A DNA stretch of 64,000 nucleotides from Flavisolibacter ginsenosidimutans (GCF_007970805.1 NZ_CP042433.1:310001-374000), one strand, 5' to 3'. Positions 35,031-43,421 are shown, counted from the stretch's first letter. Notes: generated by a model from the sequence alone, not told the origin. Translations and numbers: made by a program.

Positions 35031-35462
35031 TTATCCAAACAAATACGCCATTCCGCTGGTAACATGCTCACACAGATCGGTCAGTTTCTTCGATTGAAAA
35101 ATCTTTTCGGTAATGTCTCTTGCTTGCTTGTATTCGTGGTGAATGGGGCAGGGATGCGTGGACGAGCAACGGCTCAATCCTAATCCGCAATTTTTAAAAA
35201 TATTTTTTCCGTCAATGGCTTCCACAATATTGATCAGCGGTTGCTGCCGCTGCTGCGTTGAAAGATAAAAGCCGCCCGCCGGTCCTTTCAGGCTGTTGAT
35301 GACGCCTTGCTTTACCAGCGTTTGCAACATCTTGCCAACCGTGTGTTCGCTGGCGCCAATGTACTCGGCAATTTCTTTTATGCCGGCTTTCTCGCCCTTC
35401 TCATACTTCGTTGCCAAAAAAATAACGGCTTTGACCGCGGTTTTGCAAGTGTGACTTAACAT
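35031..35462 (-). CDS. Rrf2 family transcriptional regulator (NsrR-like)
   Basis: ATG 35462 is chosen (143 residues): it begins MLSHTCKTAVKAVIFLATKY and sits 2 bp after the preceding stop codon. The winged HTH is IKEIAEYIGASEHTVGKMLQ and the wing is GPAGGFYLS. Three cysteines, C92, C99 and C105 (KNCGLGLSRCSSTHPCPIH), match the spacing of the Fe-S cluster ligands in NsrR/IscR-type proteins. It is therefore a candidate NO-responsive repressor of the operon that contains it. The pairing with NO genes supports NsrR over IscR, by inference. Confidence 0.9.
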   Translation of the reverse strand: MLSHTCKTAVKAVIFLATKYEKGEKAGIKEIAEYIGASEHTVGKMLQTLVKQGVINSLKGPAGGFYLSTQQRQQPLINIVEAIDGKNIFKNCGLGLSRCSSTHPCPIHHEYKQARDITEKIFQSKKLTDLCEHVTSGMAYLFG

Positions 35463-35464
35463 GC

Positions 35465-35791
35465 TTAACGGTTTAAAAATTCTTGTCCCTGCTCCGATAT
35501 GCGCTCCGGACTCCACGGCGGATCAAACACAAGGTCAATGTCTATTGTGTAATCGGGAAAGGCTTGCTGCATGGCTTGCCCGGCGTTGCTGCGAATGCTG
35601 TCGCCCATCGGGCAAAACTGCGTGGTTAGCGTCATGGAAATGAAAACGATTTTGTTCCCTTCGTCAAAATCAATTTGATAAAGCAGGCCGAGGTCAACGA
35701 TGTTTAAGCCAATCTCCGGATCAATCACCTGATGCAGGGCTGCCAGGGCTTCGTCGCGTTTCTTCGGGTTGTTGGTGATGACTTCGTTCAT
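35465..35791 (-). CDS. DUF59/MIP18-family metal-sulfur cluster assembly factor
   Basis: ATG 35791 overlaps the previous stop codon as ATGA, which fixes the start (108 residues). The family core is HQVIDPEIGLNIVDLGLLYQ (about 21-40), with MTLTTQFCPMGDSIRSNA holding the conserved Cys, and DPPWSPERISEQG near the end. Such proteins (SufT/PaaD-like) assist Fe-S cluster maturation. Its place next to an Rrf2 regulator and the NO genes suggests repair or supply of clusters damaged by nitric oxide. Confidence 0.92.
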   Translation of the reverse strand: MNEVITNNPKKRDEALAALHQVIDPEIGLNIVDLGLLYQIDFDEGNKIVFISMTLTTQFCPMGDSIRSNAGQAMQQAFPDYTIDIDLVFDPPWSPERISEQGQEFLNR

Positions 35792-37074
35792 TTGATTAAA
35801 GGTTTGTGTCGAAGCATTTTTAAAATATTCACGTTGTACAAAGCCGCTGTGATAAACAATAAAACGCTTGCTATCTGCAAAACAATTGTGTTGCCAAGCA
35901 AAATTCCCGCAGTGAACAAACCAAATCCCGCCAGGTAAGCAAGACCCATTTTCTGAAACAGGCTTTCGCTGAAAAGGTCTTTCGGATTTGGCGTTTTTCC
36001 CAATCCGGCTCTGTTGTGATAGACTTTGTTCCAAACAATAAACGGAAGTGTTTTAAACGTCATGCCCAAAATGATGGCGGTAAGCCAGCCAAAGAAAACC
36101 GAAAAGCCGTAAGCAAGCACCAGCTTTGTGTTGGCAAACGAAAACAGAAGCAATGCAATCAACGCCGCCAAAAAAATTAAGGGCAGCAGCATCATGGCTA
36201 CGGAGAGCAAAGAAATTTTTACCTGCTTGTCCACTTGCTTGCGGATGCGCTGTTTGTAAGCCTCGCGGCAATAATTGGCAAACAGAAGCAAAGCCAGCAA
36301 AACAGCCGTAAGCGGCACGGTATAAAAAAAAGAATCTACTGCGGAAAAGAAAAGAACGATAAAGCTTATCAACGCTCCGTTCACCAAAAAATAAATCAGC
36401 CAAAGCGTTTTGGCGTCATCGTATTTTGAAATGAGGAACATGGGAATCAACCGCGAGCCAACGCCCATTACCAACAACAAAAACCAACCAACTAGCCCGA
36501 TGTGTGCGTGAAGCGAAAGATAACGCACCGAGTCTTTCGGCAAGATGTTCTTTGTGAAATTAAACACAAGCAGAAAGCCCATAACCGTTGTTGCCAACAG
36601 CCATACCGATGCGGTAAAAACAAAAACGGCGTGTACGTTTTTGTTTTTACTTTTTAAAATACTTGCGGCCAGGTTTAGCACAAAGCAAACAACGGCAGCA
36701 TTGATTAAAACAGCTCCCGCTTGTGCGATGCCGTTGAATTGAAATTGAAAAAAAGAATAAATAAGCAAGGGTATTCCAATGGCTGCCAGCACGAAAGAAG
36801 CATAAGCCAGTGCGTTGCTGAACAGTTTTGCTTCAATGAGAACGGGAACAAGTTGATGGCTGGCGCCCAAAATAATCATGGTGCCCCAACCGAGTGCCAT
36901 CGTGTGCGTGATGGCCAATGTGCGAGGCTGAAAATAATGTTGTGTAAAAGCGTTGTCGGAAAGAAATAATAAAACGGTTGCCGTCAAAAACGACAACCCG
37001 GCGTACACGTAAAACGGAATCACCACTTTGTGCGTGGTGTTTTGTACAAGGTTGTTATTTGTGTTAACGACCAT
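35788..37074 (-). CDS. Polytopic membrane protein, heme-copper oxidase subunit I/NnrS-like
   Basis: A 428-residue protein with about 12 hydrophobic segments. Conserved-looking histidines sit in membrane segments: H57 and H73 (TLAITHTMALGWGTMIILGA, then SHQLVPVL), and H189 and H191 (LSLHAHIGLVGWFLLLVMGV). This resembles NnrS and cytochrome-oxidase-subunit-I-like proteins of NO metabolism. A catalytic NO reductase would need six conserved histidines, which I do not see in full. The start abuts the previous stop codon, and the stop overlaps the DUF59 gene by 4 bp, so it is translationally coupled in the NO operon. Confidence 0.78.
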   Translation of the reverse strand: MVVNTNNNLVQNTTHKVVIPFYVYAGLSFLTATVLLFLSDNAFTQHYFQPRTLAITHTMALGWGTMIILGASHQLVPVLIEAKLFSNALAYASFVLAAIGIPLLIYSFFQFQFNGIAQAGAVLINAAVVCFVLNLAASILKSKNKNVHAVFVFTASVWLLATTVMGFLLVFNFTKNILPKDSVRYLSLHAHIGLVGWFLLLVMGVGSRLIPMFLISKYDDAKTLWLIYFLVNGALISFIVLFFSAVDSFFYTVPLTAVLLALLLFANYCREAYKQRIRKQVDKQVKISLLSVAMMLLPLIFLAALIALLLFSFANTKLVLAYGFSVFFGWLTAIILGMTFKTLPFIVWNKVYHNRAGLGKTPNPKDLFSESLFQKMGLAYLAGFGLFTAGILLGNTIVLQIASVLLFITAALYNVNILKMLRHKPLIK

Positions 37075-37881
37075 TTAGTTTTTAAAAATGAGGAGATGCA
37101 CTTCTCCGTCTTGTATTTCTTTTATCCGGTAATCAAAACCGCGTTGCGCCAGTTCGGGCAAAAGAAAAACGGGAATGCGTTTGTGATAAACGTACAAAGC
37201 GGTGCCGTTTTCCAATCGGTCCAGTGCGTCCAAAATAGTGAGCATCGGTTGCGGCATTTCCAGATGACGAACTTCTATCTTCTGAACCTTGTCACCGAAT
37301 TTTTTCAGCACGTTGTCCCAATCGCTTGCCGTTGGTTGTGCCGGTTCAATTTCACCCTGATTGCTCGCCTCTTTTTTATGAAAGTAGGTTTCGATCAAAT
37401 TGTTGTTAACGGCATTCACATAACTTTCAAAACCTTTCTTCTCCAACAGGCGTATCAAGGGCGTTGGTTCGAATGTGTTGATGATCTTTAACACGTCTCC
37501 GGGTTTAACGCTCTTTACCTTTTCCATGATGACGTTGAGCGGATCGCTGCCCGAAGAAATAACGGGCCGAACATCCAGTTCAATCACTTGCTGTTTTTTA
37601 AGCGAGGCAACGAAAGCAGGAACCGGTTTTTTTGCACCGTCAACCGCATTGGTATTTCTGTCGATTTCAAAACCCAATGGCTCCAGCTTTTTGAAGAAGT
37701 CATCCATGCTGCAACCGCCCAACCTCGATGCTTCCGCCAGCGTCGTTCTCCCGGCCATCAGCTTGCGCAGCAAAGGGTTTCGCAGCTTTTCGAATTTGGG
37801 ACTGATGCTCACGATGGCTTCCAATGCGCTTGCGTTTTGCTTTAATATGGGAGCGATTTTGGTATCGGCATTTATGGTCAT
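37075..37881 (-). CDS. DUF1858/DUF2249 domain protein
   Basis: A 268-residue soluble protein. Residues 1-75 resemble DUF1858 (ADTKIAPILKQNASALEAIV and RLGGCSMDDFFKKL). Residues about 105-165 are a DUF2249 domain (VIELDVRPVISSGSDPLNVI and KPGDVLKIINTFEPTPLIRL). About 195-268 is a second TusA-like/DUF2249 copy (IEVRHLEMPQPMLTILDALD). These domains recur beside RIC, nitrite and NO genes and are thought to act in Fe-S or sulfur handling. It is the first gene of the six-gene operon ending at 32753. The spacer upstream holds two inverted repeats. Confidence 0.85.
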   Translation of the reverse strand: MTINADTKIAPILKQNASALEAIVSISPKFEKLRNPLLRKLMAGRTTLAEASRLGGCSMDDFFKKLEPLGFEIDRNTNAVDGAKKPVPAFVASLKKQQVIELDVRPVISSGSDPLNVIMEKVKSVKPGDVLKIINTFEPTPLIRLLEKKGFESYVNAVNNNLIETYFHKKEASNQGEIEPAQPTASDWDNVLKKFGDKVQKIEVRHLEMPQPMLTILDALDRLENGTALYVYHKRIPVFLLPELAQRGFDYRIKEIQDGEVHLLIFKN

Positions 37882-37906
37882 GTTTCGAAAATTGTGCGTG
37901 GTAATG

Positions 37907-37962
37907 ACTGCATTGCAGTAAGGAAACGATGGAACAGGTCTTGCTGATTAACAAGACCTGTT
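37907..37962. promoter_or_regulatory. Two inverted repeats before the DUF1858/DUF2249 operon
   Basis: ACTGCA-T-TGCAGT (37907-37919) is a 13-bp palindrome 26 bp upstream of the operon start codon (37881). AACAGGTCTTG (37933-37943) and CAAGACCTGTT (37952-37962) form a perfect 11-bp inverted repeat with an 8-nt loop, 19 nt beyond the RIC stop codon. Neither strand has a clean T run after the long stem, so it may be an operator or processing hairpin rather than a standard terminator. Confidence 0.5.
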
Positions 37963-37980
37963 GTCCTTGCATCAACGGTT

Positions 37981-39198
37981 TTAGGATCTCAATTCTTTAT
38001 CCAGCTTCAGTGCTTTTGGAAAAAGAATGTTGTTCTCCAAATGAATGTGCTGGTGAAGATCTTCATCGAGGTCTTTTAATTTTTTGTACAGGAACTGGTA
38101 ACTGTTGCAGGCATCTGCAGGCGGCGTGTAATTGTTGGACAGCTTTTGCATTTCGTCAAGAATATCACCGGCGGCTTCGTGGTCTACTTCCATGATGCGG
38201 ATTGGATCGGTGAGCGAAGGCTGGCTGTTCAACGCTTCCAGGCTTCCGCTGCGCTTTGCCTGAACCAACGCTTTAATGAAAGGAAACACCACTTTTTCTT
38301 CGCGCAGGAAATGCGTGTCGAGTTCCTGAACCAATTGTCCGAACAAGGAATACATGTACTTCAGTTCGGGATGATTGTCGCCGTGATGCTGCGTTACTTT
38401 CGTGATCAAACCTTTCAGTACCGGCAACTCGTTGTAATAGTAAAGATGATGCTGGTTGTAAATGTAGTCGGCCAGAAAATCAAGTTGCCAGCGGTTGTAA
38501 TCGTTGGCCGAAGAAACGGGCTGCGTTGGGTTTTCCAGTTCGGCTTCCACAATCTCCACGTCCAGACCTTTTTCTTCGCAAACCTGCTTCAAGGATTTTT
38601 TTCCGCCGCAGCAAAAATCAATGCCGTATTTTTTAAACACTTCGGCTTTGCGAATGTCCTTGGCGGCAATTTCGCCAACGGTTTCGCCGTTTTGCAAATC
38701 GTTCTTTTTAATTTGAACACGCCACCACTGCGGTCCTTGTTCAATGTATGACCAGGTAAAAATATTTCCTCTTTCCCCTAGCAATTGATAGTACAAAGGC
38801 TTCGGGTCGTGGTCATTTAAAATCTCAAAGGCTTCACCTTCTTTTAAAGCATCAAAATGCTTGAAGATGGTTGGGTGCTTTAGGCGCGGCTCAATCAGCG
38901 TTACGTTCAAAACAAACAAATCCGTTTGAGCTTCTTCCTTTTTTTCGTTCACCGCCTGGCCGGGTTTCGTTTCTCCGGCGGTTTTTTTAATTTCCACCTT
39001 CCAAACTTCCGGTCCGTCTTCTACTTTTTTCCATTCAAAGATTTCGCCTTTCTCGGCTTTCATCTCGTAATACAGCGGAATGGGATCGTGATCGTTTATC
39101 AACAAAAAAGCTTCGCCGCTTTTTAAGTCGTCAAATTTCTTTAAGATGGTGGGATGCTTTAAGGCAGGTTGCAGTGAGGGAACAAATAAACTCTCCAT
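37981..39198 (-). CDS. Iron-sulfur cluster repair di-iron protein (RIC/ScdA/YtfE) with duplicated N-terminal DUF2249-type domains
   Basis: Start taken as ATG 39198 (405 residues), because a -7 box ends near 39218. ATG 39210 is also in frame. Two copies of a short domain come first (about 10-72 and 102-165), each with LKHPTI, GEAF, NDHDP and PLYY. Next is a ScdA_N domain with the Cys pair KKYGIDFCCGGKKSL. The hemerythrin-like di-iron domain (about 235-400) supplies His/Glu in NQHHLYYYNELPVL, THFLREEKVVFPF, EVDHEAAGDIL and HIHLENNILFPK. RIC proteins restore Fe-S clusters damaged by NO or oxidants. An FNR-like palindrome lies just upstream. Confidence 0.92.
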   Translation of the reverse strand: MESLFVPSLQPALKHPTILKKFDDLKSGEAFLLINDHDPIPLYYEMKAEKGEIFEWKKVEDGPEVWKVEIKKTAGETKPGQAVNEKKEEAQTDLFVLNVTLIEPRLKHPTIFKHFDALKEGEAFEILNDHDPKPLYYQLLGERGNIFTWSYIEQGPQWWRVQIKKNDLQNGETVGEIAAKDIRKAEVFKKYGIDFCCGGKKSLKQVCEEKGLDVEIVEAELENPTQPVSSANDYNRWQLDFLADYIYNQHHLYYYNELPVLKGLITKVTQHHGDNHPELKYMYSLFGQLVQELDTHFLREEKVVFPFIKALVQAKRSGSLEALNSQPSLTDPIRIMEVDHEAAGDILDEMQKLSNNYTPPADACNSYQFLYKKLKDLDEDLHQHIHLENNILFPKALKLDKELRS

Positions 39199-39217
39199 GG
39201 TTAAAATCATTTAAAGA

Positions 39218-39262
39218 ATAAAAGTATTTGAATGCTTTTATTCAAAACCTGATTTTAATCAG
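39218..39262 (-). promoter_or_regulatory. Putative CRP/FNR-type site and promoter of the RIC gene
   Basis: CTGATTTTAATCAG (39249-39262) has the arms and 4-nt core spacing of an FNR box (TTGATnnnnATCAA). A second palindrome, TTTGAAT-6 nt-ATTCAAA, covers 39227-39246. On the minus strand TACTTTTA (39225-39218) resembles the TAnnTTTG -7 box. The FNR-like centre would then be about 44 nt before the transcription start, a usual activator position. Motif reading only. Confidence 0.5.
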
Positions 39263-39315
39263 ATGGAATCCTTTTTCACTTTTTCGTTCGGAAGAAAATT
39301 GTGTGAAGCCTTGGT

Positions 39316-40344
39316 TTAATCGGCAACAAACACGCCGGCCGCACCCATTTCTGCATTGGCAAAGGAGTGGTCAACGAAGGTGTATCGCCCTTTTTCAGGC
39401 AGCACAAATTCCATGATGGCACCCTGCGCCGGACCGACCAGCACCGCTTGCATTCCCACAAATTGGTTGGCGGGATTGCCGTCCAGCCAAACCTTGTCAA
39501 AAATGGTTCCGATGACGTGAAAGCTGGAAATGTTGTTGGGGCCAACGTTCAAAAAATAAAGCCGGATGCGTTCGCCTGCTTTTACGTGAATGGGTTTAAT
39601 GATGTATTGCCCAACCTTGCCGTTGAAGGCCATAAAATTGGGTTGTTTTTTCAGGGCAATTGACGTGTCGGGAGCGTATCTGTCGCCCTGTTGTTTTAAA
39701 TAATATTCATTTTGAACAATGGCAAACTCACGATCAACTTTTCCGGGAAAGCCGCCGCCCGGTTCAACGATAACCATGCCCACCATGCCGGAAATCATGT
39801 GCAGTAAAACCATGGGCGTACCGCAGTGGTACATAAAGACGCCGGGATAATTGGCCGTCCAGGTGAAGTGGATGGTTTCGCCCGGAGAAATGCTCCGGTA
39901 CTTGTCTTCGGGGTTAACCATCGCCGCGTGAAAGTCTATCGAATGCGGCATGGGCTGCATGTTCATCGCCATGTTCATGCCTTTCATTGACGAATCGTTC
40001 GACCGGTCCGTCATCGAAAATTTTACGGTTTGTCCAACCTTTACTCTTAAGATAGGCCCGGGAAGCGAGTCGCCGAAAAGCCAGCCGGTAAATGAAATTC
40101 CTTTTTTGACTTCGAAGAGTTTGTGGTCAACATCAAACTTTACCTCAACGGTATCGCCGCTTTGCAAAGCCGGAACGTTTGGCGCATAGGCAAGCGGGCC
40201 TTTTTGTGTTTCTATATTTGGGCTTGTGGTGACCGTTGCTTTTGGCGAACCCAACACTTTTTTCGAATCGCTTTCGGAGGTGCCGTTTTGCTTGCAGGAA
40301 AAAAACAAAAAGCCTGCGCAGCTTAGAAATGTTAGAACACGCAT
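39316..40344 (-). CDS. nirK: Copper-containing nitrite reductase-like lipoprotein
   Basis: A 342-residue two-cupredoxin protein with a lipoprotein signal (LSCAGFLFFSC). All ligand positions expected for NirK can be placed. Type 1 copper: H134, C174, H182 and M187 (MYHCGTPMVLLHMISGM). Type 2 copper: H139 (PHSIDFHAAM), H173 and H326 (YTFVDHSFA). The catalytic pair would be D137 and H276 (SFHVIGT). NirK reduces nitrite to nitric oxide in the periplasm. A Met-rich insert (KGMNMAMNMQPMP) precedes the first ligand. The RIC, NnrS-like and hemoglobin genes downstream fit handling of its NO product. A laccase-like multicopper protein is the less likely alternative. Confidence 0.85.
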   Translation of the reverse strand: MRVLTFLSCAGFLFFSCKQNGTSESDSKKVLGSPKATVTTSPNIETQKGPLAYAPNVPALQSGDTVEVKFDVDHKLFEVKKGISFTGWLFGDSLPGPILRVKVGQTVKFSMTDRSNDSSMKGMNMAMNMQPMPHSIDFHAAMVNPEDKYRSISPGETIHFTWTANYPGVFMYHCGTPMVLLHMISGMVGMVIVEPGGGFPGKVDREFAIVQNEYYLKQQGDRYAPDTSIALKKQPNFMAFNGKVGQYIIKPIHVKAGERIRLYFLNVGPNNISSFHVIGTIFDKVWLDGNPANQFVGMQAVLVGPAQGAIMEFVLPEKGRYTFVDHSFANAEMGAAGVFVAD

Positions 40345-40494
40345 GTTTGATTTTGTATAAAATTATGCCATTGGGCCAATCTTCTCTTGAAGAAGATATT
40401 GGTGACACAGGAATCTTTAGAAAAGCGAAAGCCGGTTCGTACACAAAAACCGGCTTCAACAAAAGGTATGTTCAGAAAAAAAGCGCAGTAAAGT

Positions 40495-41076
40495 TCAGCG
40501 CAGCAAAAGCGATGGATGATTTTGCAGTTGCTTGCGCAGGTGCGAAAGTCCGTAGCGCATTCGTCCGAGTGATGTGTTTACGCTGGTGTTCATCAGCGCC
40601 GCAATTTCTTTAAAGCTTAATTCTTCAAAGTAGCGGTAGTAAACTACTTTCTTTTGGTCTTCGGGCAGGCGGTTGATGAAAACATTCAGGTGGCGTTGCT
40701 GTTGCGTTTCTATGAGGGCTGTTTCGGCGGTGCAAAACGTAGTGGTGCAAAAAAGTTTGTCGTTAAACATTTGCTGCGACGCGTTTCCCTGTGGGCCTTT
40801 TCGCAGATAATCCATGCACAGATTGCGGGCAATGCGCAAGGCCCAGGGCAAAAACTTTCCCTGCTCGTTGTACTTTCCGCGTTTAAGCGATGTGTAAATT
40901 TTCAGAAAAGCATCTTGCGTCAGGTCTTCGGTTTCGAGCCTGTCTTTTATGTAATGCAGAATCACGTTGCGCACATCATCTTTATAACGGGCAAACAATA
41001 CTTCAAAAGCCTTTTCGCAGCCTTGGCTAAAAGATTGAATCAATTCGTTGTCGGTCAAGCTTGCTAATCTTCTCAT
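40495..41076 (-). CDS. ECF-type RNA polymerase sigma factor
   Basis: ATG 41076 is chosen (193 residues): MRRLASLTDNELIQSFSQGC is a normal sigma start, whereas ATG 41124 adds an unrelated leader. Region 2 is YIKDRLETEDLTQDAFLKIY and WALRIARNLCMDYLRKG. Region 4 is PEDQKKVVYYRYFEELSFKE and IAALMNTSVNTSLGRMRYGL. No anti-sigma gene is adjacent. It is upstream of nirK on the same strand with a 150-bp gap, so it may be separately expressed. Its regulon is unknown. A link to the nitrite cluster is only positional. Confidence 0.92.
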   Translation of the reverse strand: MRRLASLTDNELIQSFSQGCEKAFEVLFARYKDDVRNVILHYIKDRLETEDLTQDAFLKIYTSLKRGKYNEQGKFLPWALRIARNLCMDYLRKGPQGNASQQMFNDKLFCTTTFCTAETALIETQQQRHLNVFINRLPEDQKKVVYYRYFEELSFKEIAALMNTSVNTSLGRMRYGLSHLRKQLQNHPSLLLR

Positions 41077-41293
41077 GGTACTTTTTGCGTTTAAATAAAA
41101 AGAAGATGCTGCTGCAGAAGTCACCGTTGGGTTAAACGGTTATAAATTTTTTAGATTGGAAATTCCTTAACAAAATCAGATAATGCCATTAATTGAAAAC
41201 TTGTCGAACAAAACAAAGCGGACGACGGCCAGCAACAAATCGGCCGTAAAAAGAAGATCGTCTTTCATCGGTTTTTGTTTTAGAATGATTTTT

Positions 41294-42820
41294 CTAAAGT
41301 TTTATCCGCACGCCGGTTTCCACACTCAAAAAGTTTTGATAGGATTTGACCGGTGTTTCCTTGTTGATGGGTGTTAATGCCAACCTTGCGGTGGGTTTTA
41401 TGCCAACCGAGAGTTTTTTGCCCAGGCTGTATTCGATGCCCAGGCCAAGATGTGCGTCAACGTAATTTGATTTAAGCCCGGTGATGGATGCGCTTGTGCT
41501 TTCACTTCCGTTTGTGTTGGACAAACCTGTTTTTGTTTTCCCGCTGGTTAAAAAATTTAGTCCTGCACCAATGCCTGGAGACAAGGAAAATTTGCCCATT
41601 GCAAGACGATAGCTCAAAGCCACCGGAACGCTTACGTACGTGAGTTTTGAAACCGTGCCCGATGTTTTGGCGCTGCTGTCGCCAAGCGTGGGTTGCACGC
41701 TTCCTTTCGGAGAAATGTAAACGTCACCCGAAGAGCAATGCAACTCGTAACGCGTACGACCGCTTGCATCGGGCTTTGCATAAACAGTCATGGGAGCAAT
41801 GGTGGTGGCGGAAGACGTAACGCTGATGCCCGATTGCAGCCGCAGGTTTTTTGTAAGATCGTAACCAAGCAACAGGCCCGCGCTAAACGAAAAGCTTTTT
41901 TGTTCCTGCTTGTGCGCTTCCAGGCGATTTCGTCCCGGTCCCGCAAGATGATCATCGTCTTCTAAACGATCGAAGCCGATGTTGGGCGCTGCAAATACTG
42001 AAAGAGAGAAACCCTGCGGCCCTTTTGCTTTGTTTTTAGAGGCAACGGTTTTTGGTGGCAAGATGGATTGATCGTTTGCTTGCAAAGCTTTAAGATCAAT
42101 TGTCGGCGTTGCGTAATCTCTGTTTCTTAGCGGCAAGCGTGAGGTAGATGGCGAAGCATCCTGCGGCAAATTATTTTGTGCCGGGAAAGATTTATTGCGC
42201 AGCGGCTGGTTGCCTTTTGAAGCAACTGATTGATTGATTATTGATAGCTTGTTCTCTTGTTGTTTGTTGTTTGCTGGCTCAATGCCTGCTGTCGTAATTG
42301 GTACCCGCAAGCGTTTAGAAAGTAAAATTTGATTTTTTGTTGTTGCCGCAACTTCGGTTGACTGGTTGTTTTCTACCGGCTGCGCCGCAGTTGCCTTCGG
42401 TGCCGGAGAAGGAACGAGGGCTGAACTAGAAACGGTATCGCTTGTTACTGTTTTCTCTTTTTCTCGTTTACCGTTGTTGGTTGGTTGGCTTTCTTCGTTT
42501 GCTGCGGACGACTCCGGGTTTCCATTCTCTGTTGAACGTCCTGTTGTTTTTGTTGTCTGTACCTGTTTCTTGTGTGCGGAAGAATTCGTTTCTCTGCCCG
42601 GCGATTCTTTGTAAATAATGTAAACGCCTCCCAAAAAACAGAGCAGCAGTAAAAGCACGGAGGCCCTTTTAACCCGGTAATATTTATGCTTGTAATACGA
42701 TGCCTGCTTTTTGTCAAGATCGTTGCTTATAGCCTCCCACACCGATGGCGGCACGTCCTCCTCGTGTCCTTCGATGCCCTTCCTGAACAAATCATCTATA
42801 TTGTGTAAATCATCGTTCAT
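41294..42820 (-). CDS. Outer-membrane beta-barrel protein with N-terminal membrane anchor, paired with ECF sigma
   Basis: A 508-residue protein. The N-terminal about 50 residues are cytosolic (DDLFRKGIEGHEEDVPPSVW), then one TM segment (VLLLLLCFLGGVYIIYK), a long Ser/Thr/Asn/Gln-rich linker (about 75-250), and a C-terminal porin-like beta-barrel (LLLGYDLTKNLRLQSGISVT, to SVETGVRIKL). This layout, starting inside the stop codon of an ECF sigma gene (ATGA overlap), is common in Bacteroidota. It may couple envelope state to sigma activity, which is inference. No canonical anti-sigma zinc motif is seen. Confidence 0.8.
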   Translation of the reverse strand: MNDDLHNIDDLFRKGIEGHEEDVPPSVWEAISNDLDKKQASYYKHKYYRVKRASVLLLLLCFLGGVYIIYKESPGRETNSSAHKKQVQTTKTTGRSTENGNPESSAANEESQPTNNGKREKEKTVTSDTVSSSALVPSPAPKATAAQPVENNQSTEVAATTKNQILLSKRLRVPITTAGIEPANNKQQENKLSIINQSVASKGNQPLRNKSFPAQNNLPQDASPSTSRLPLRNRDYATPTIDLKALQANDQSILPPKTVASKNKAKGPQGFSLSVFAAPNIGFDRLEDDDHLAGPGRNRLEAHKQEQKSFSFSAGLLLGYDLTKNLRLQSGISVTSSATTIAPMTVYAKPDASGRTRYELHCSSGDVYISPKGSVQPTLGDSSAKTSGTVSKLTYVSVPVALSYRLAMGKFSLSPGIGAGLNFLTSGKTKTGLSNTNGSESTSASITGLKSNYVDAHLGLGIEYSLGKKLSVGIKPTARLALTPINKETPVKSYQNFLSVETGVRIKL

Positions 42821-43290
42821 AGGCTCTTTTGTTTCGGGTTAGACAAGTGATTATTTTTTTTTATTTTTTCTTTCAGCCATTGCCTCGCATCATACAAATT
42901 CGATTTTGACGTGCCCTCCGAAATGTTCAGCGCTTCCGCAATTTCCTTGTGCTTGTAGCCTTCAAACACGTACAGGTTGAACACCGTTCGGTAAACAAAG
43001 GGCAAAGCCTGCACAAGTGCCAACAGTTCTTTTGCGGTCAGGCTGCTTTCAATGTTTTCGTGGTCTTTCACGTCGTGGCCGCTGCTGTCAACCGAAAGTA
43101 CGGCGTGCAGTGCTGGCCGGCTGCGCAGGCGCTGCAGCGCAGTGGTTACCATCACGCGGCGTATCCAGCCTTCCAGTGAACCTTCATTGCGGTATTGGTG
43201 CAGCGAGGAGAAAACCTTAATGAAGCCTTCCTGTAAAATTTCTTCGGCCTCGTGCCGGTCTTTGCCGTACCGAAGGCAAACGGTAAACAT
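42817..43290 (-). CDS. ECF-type sigma factor, start codon uncertain
   Basis: The first ATG (43290) gives 157 residues with region 2 (DRHEAEEILQEGFIKVFSSL) and region 4 (LPFVYRTVFNLYVFEGYKHK, then EIAEALNISEGTSKSNLYDA). However, sigma homology continues upstream in the same frame as LIQACLSGDRSSQNELYRSF, back to about 43374, with no ATG, GTG or TTG. The only usual-class alternative is CTG at 43407. A stop lies in the hairpin at 43422-43458. So either the start is non-canonical or the 5' end has been altered. The gene overlaps the beta-barrel gene by 4 bp. Confidence 0.85.
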   Translation of the reverse strand: MFTVCLRYGKDRHEAEEILQEGFIKVFSSLHQYRNEGSLEGWIRRVMVTTALQRLRSRPALHAVLSVDSSGHDVKDHENIESSLTAKELLALVQALPFVYRTVFNLYVFEGYKHKEIAEALNISEGTSKSNLYDARQWLKEKIKKNNHLSNPKQKSL

Positions 43291-43421
43291 GCGGGGCGCA
43301 AAGCTGCGATACAGTTCGTTTTGCGACGAACGGTCTCCCGAAAGGCAAGCTTGTATAAGCGGTTGATGATGTATGCTAAACCGGTTTTGTGCGTTGGATA
43401 GATGCAGGCTGAAAAAGTTTG

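Noticed and set aside
35788..37074. Calling the 12-TM protein a true NO reductase (NorB)
   Set aside because: The complete set of six metal-binding histidines expected for NorB/CcoN is not evident, so only an NnrS/oxidase-like label is justified.
33155..41180. Recurring AAAATCAGAT near 33161 and 41173, and a similar string at 39255, as a shared operator of the NO cluster
   Set aside because: The 33161 copy overlaps the stop codon of the 613-residue gene, and the flanks differ. Three short matches do not support a site beyond the palindrome at 39249.
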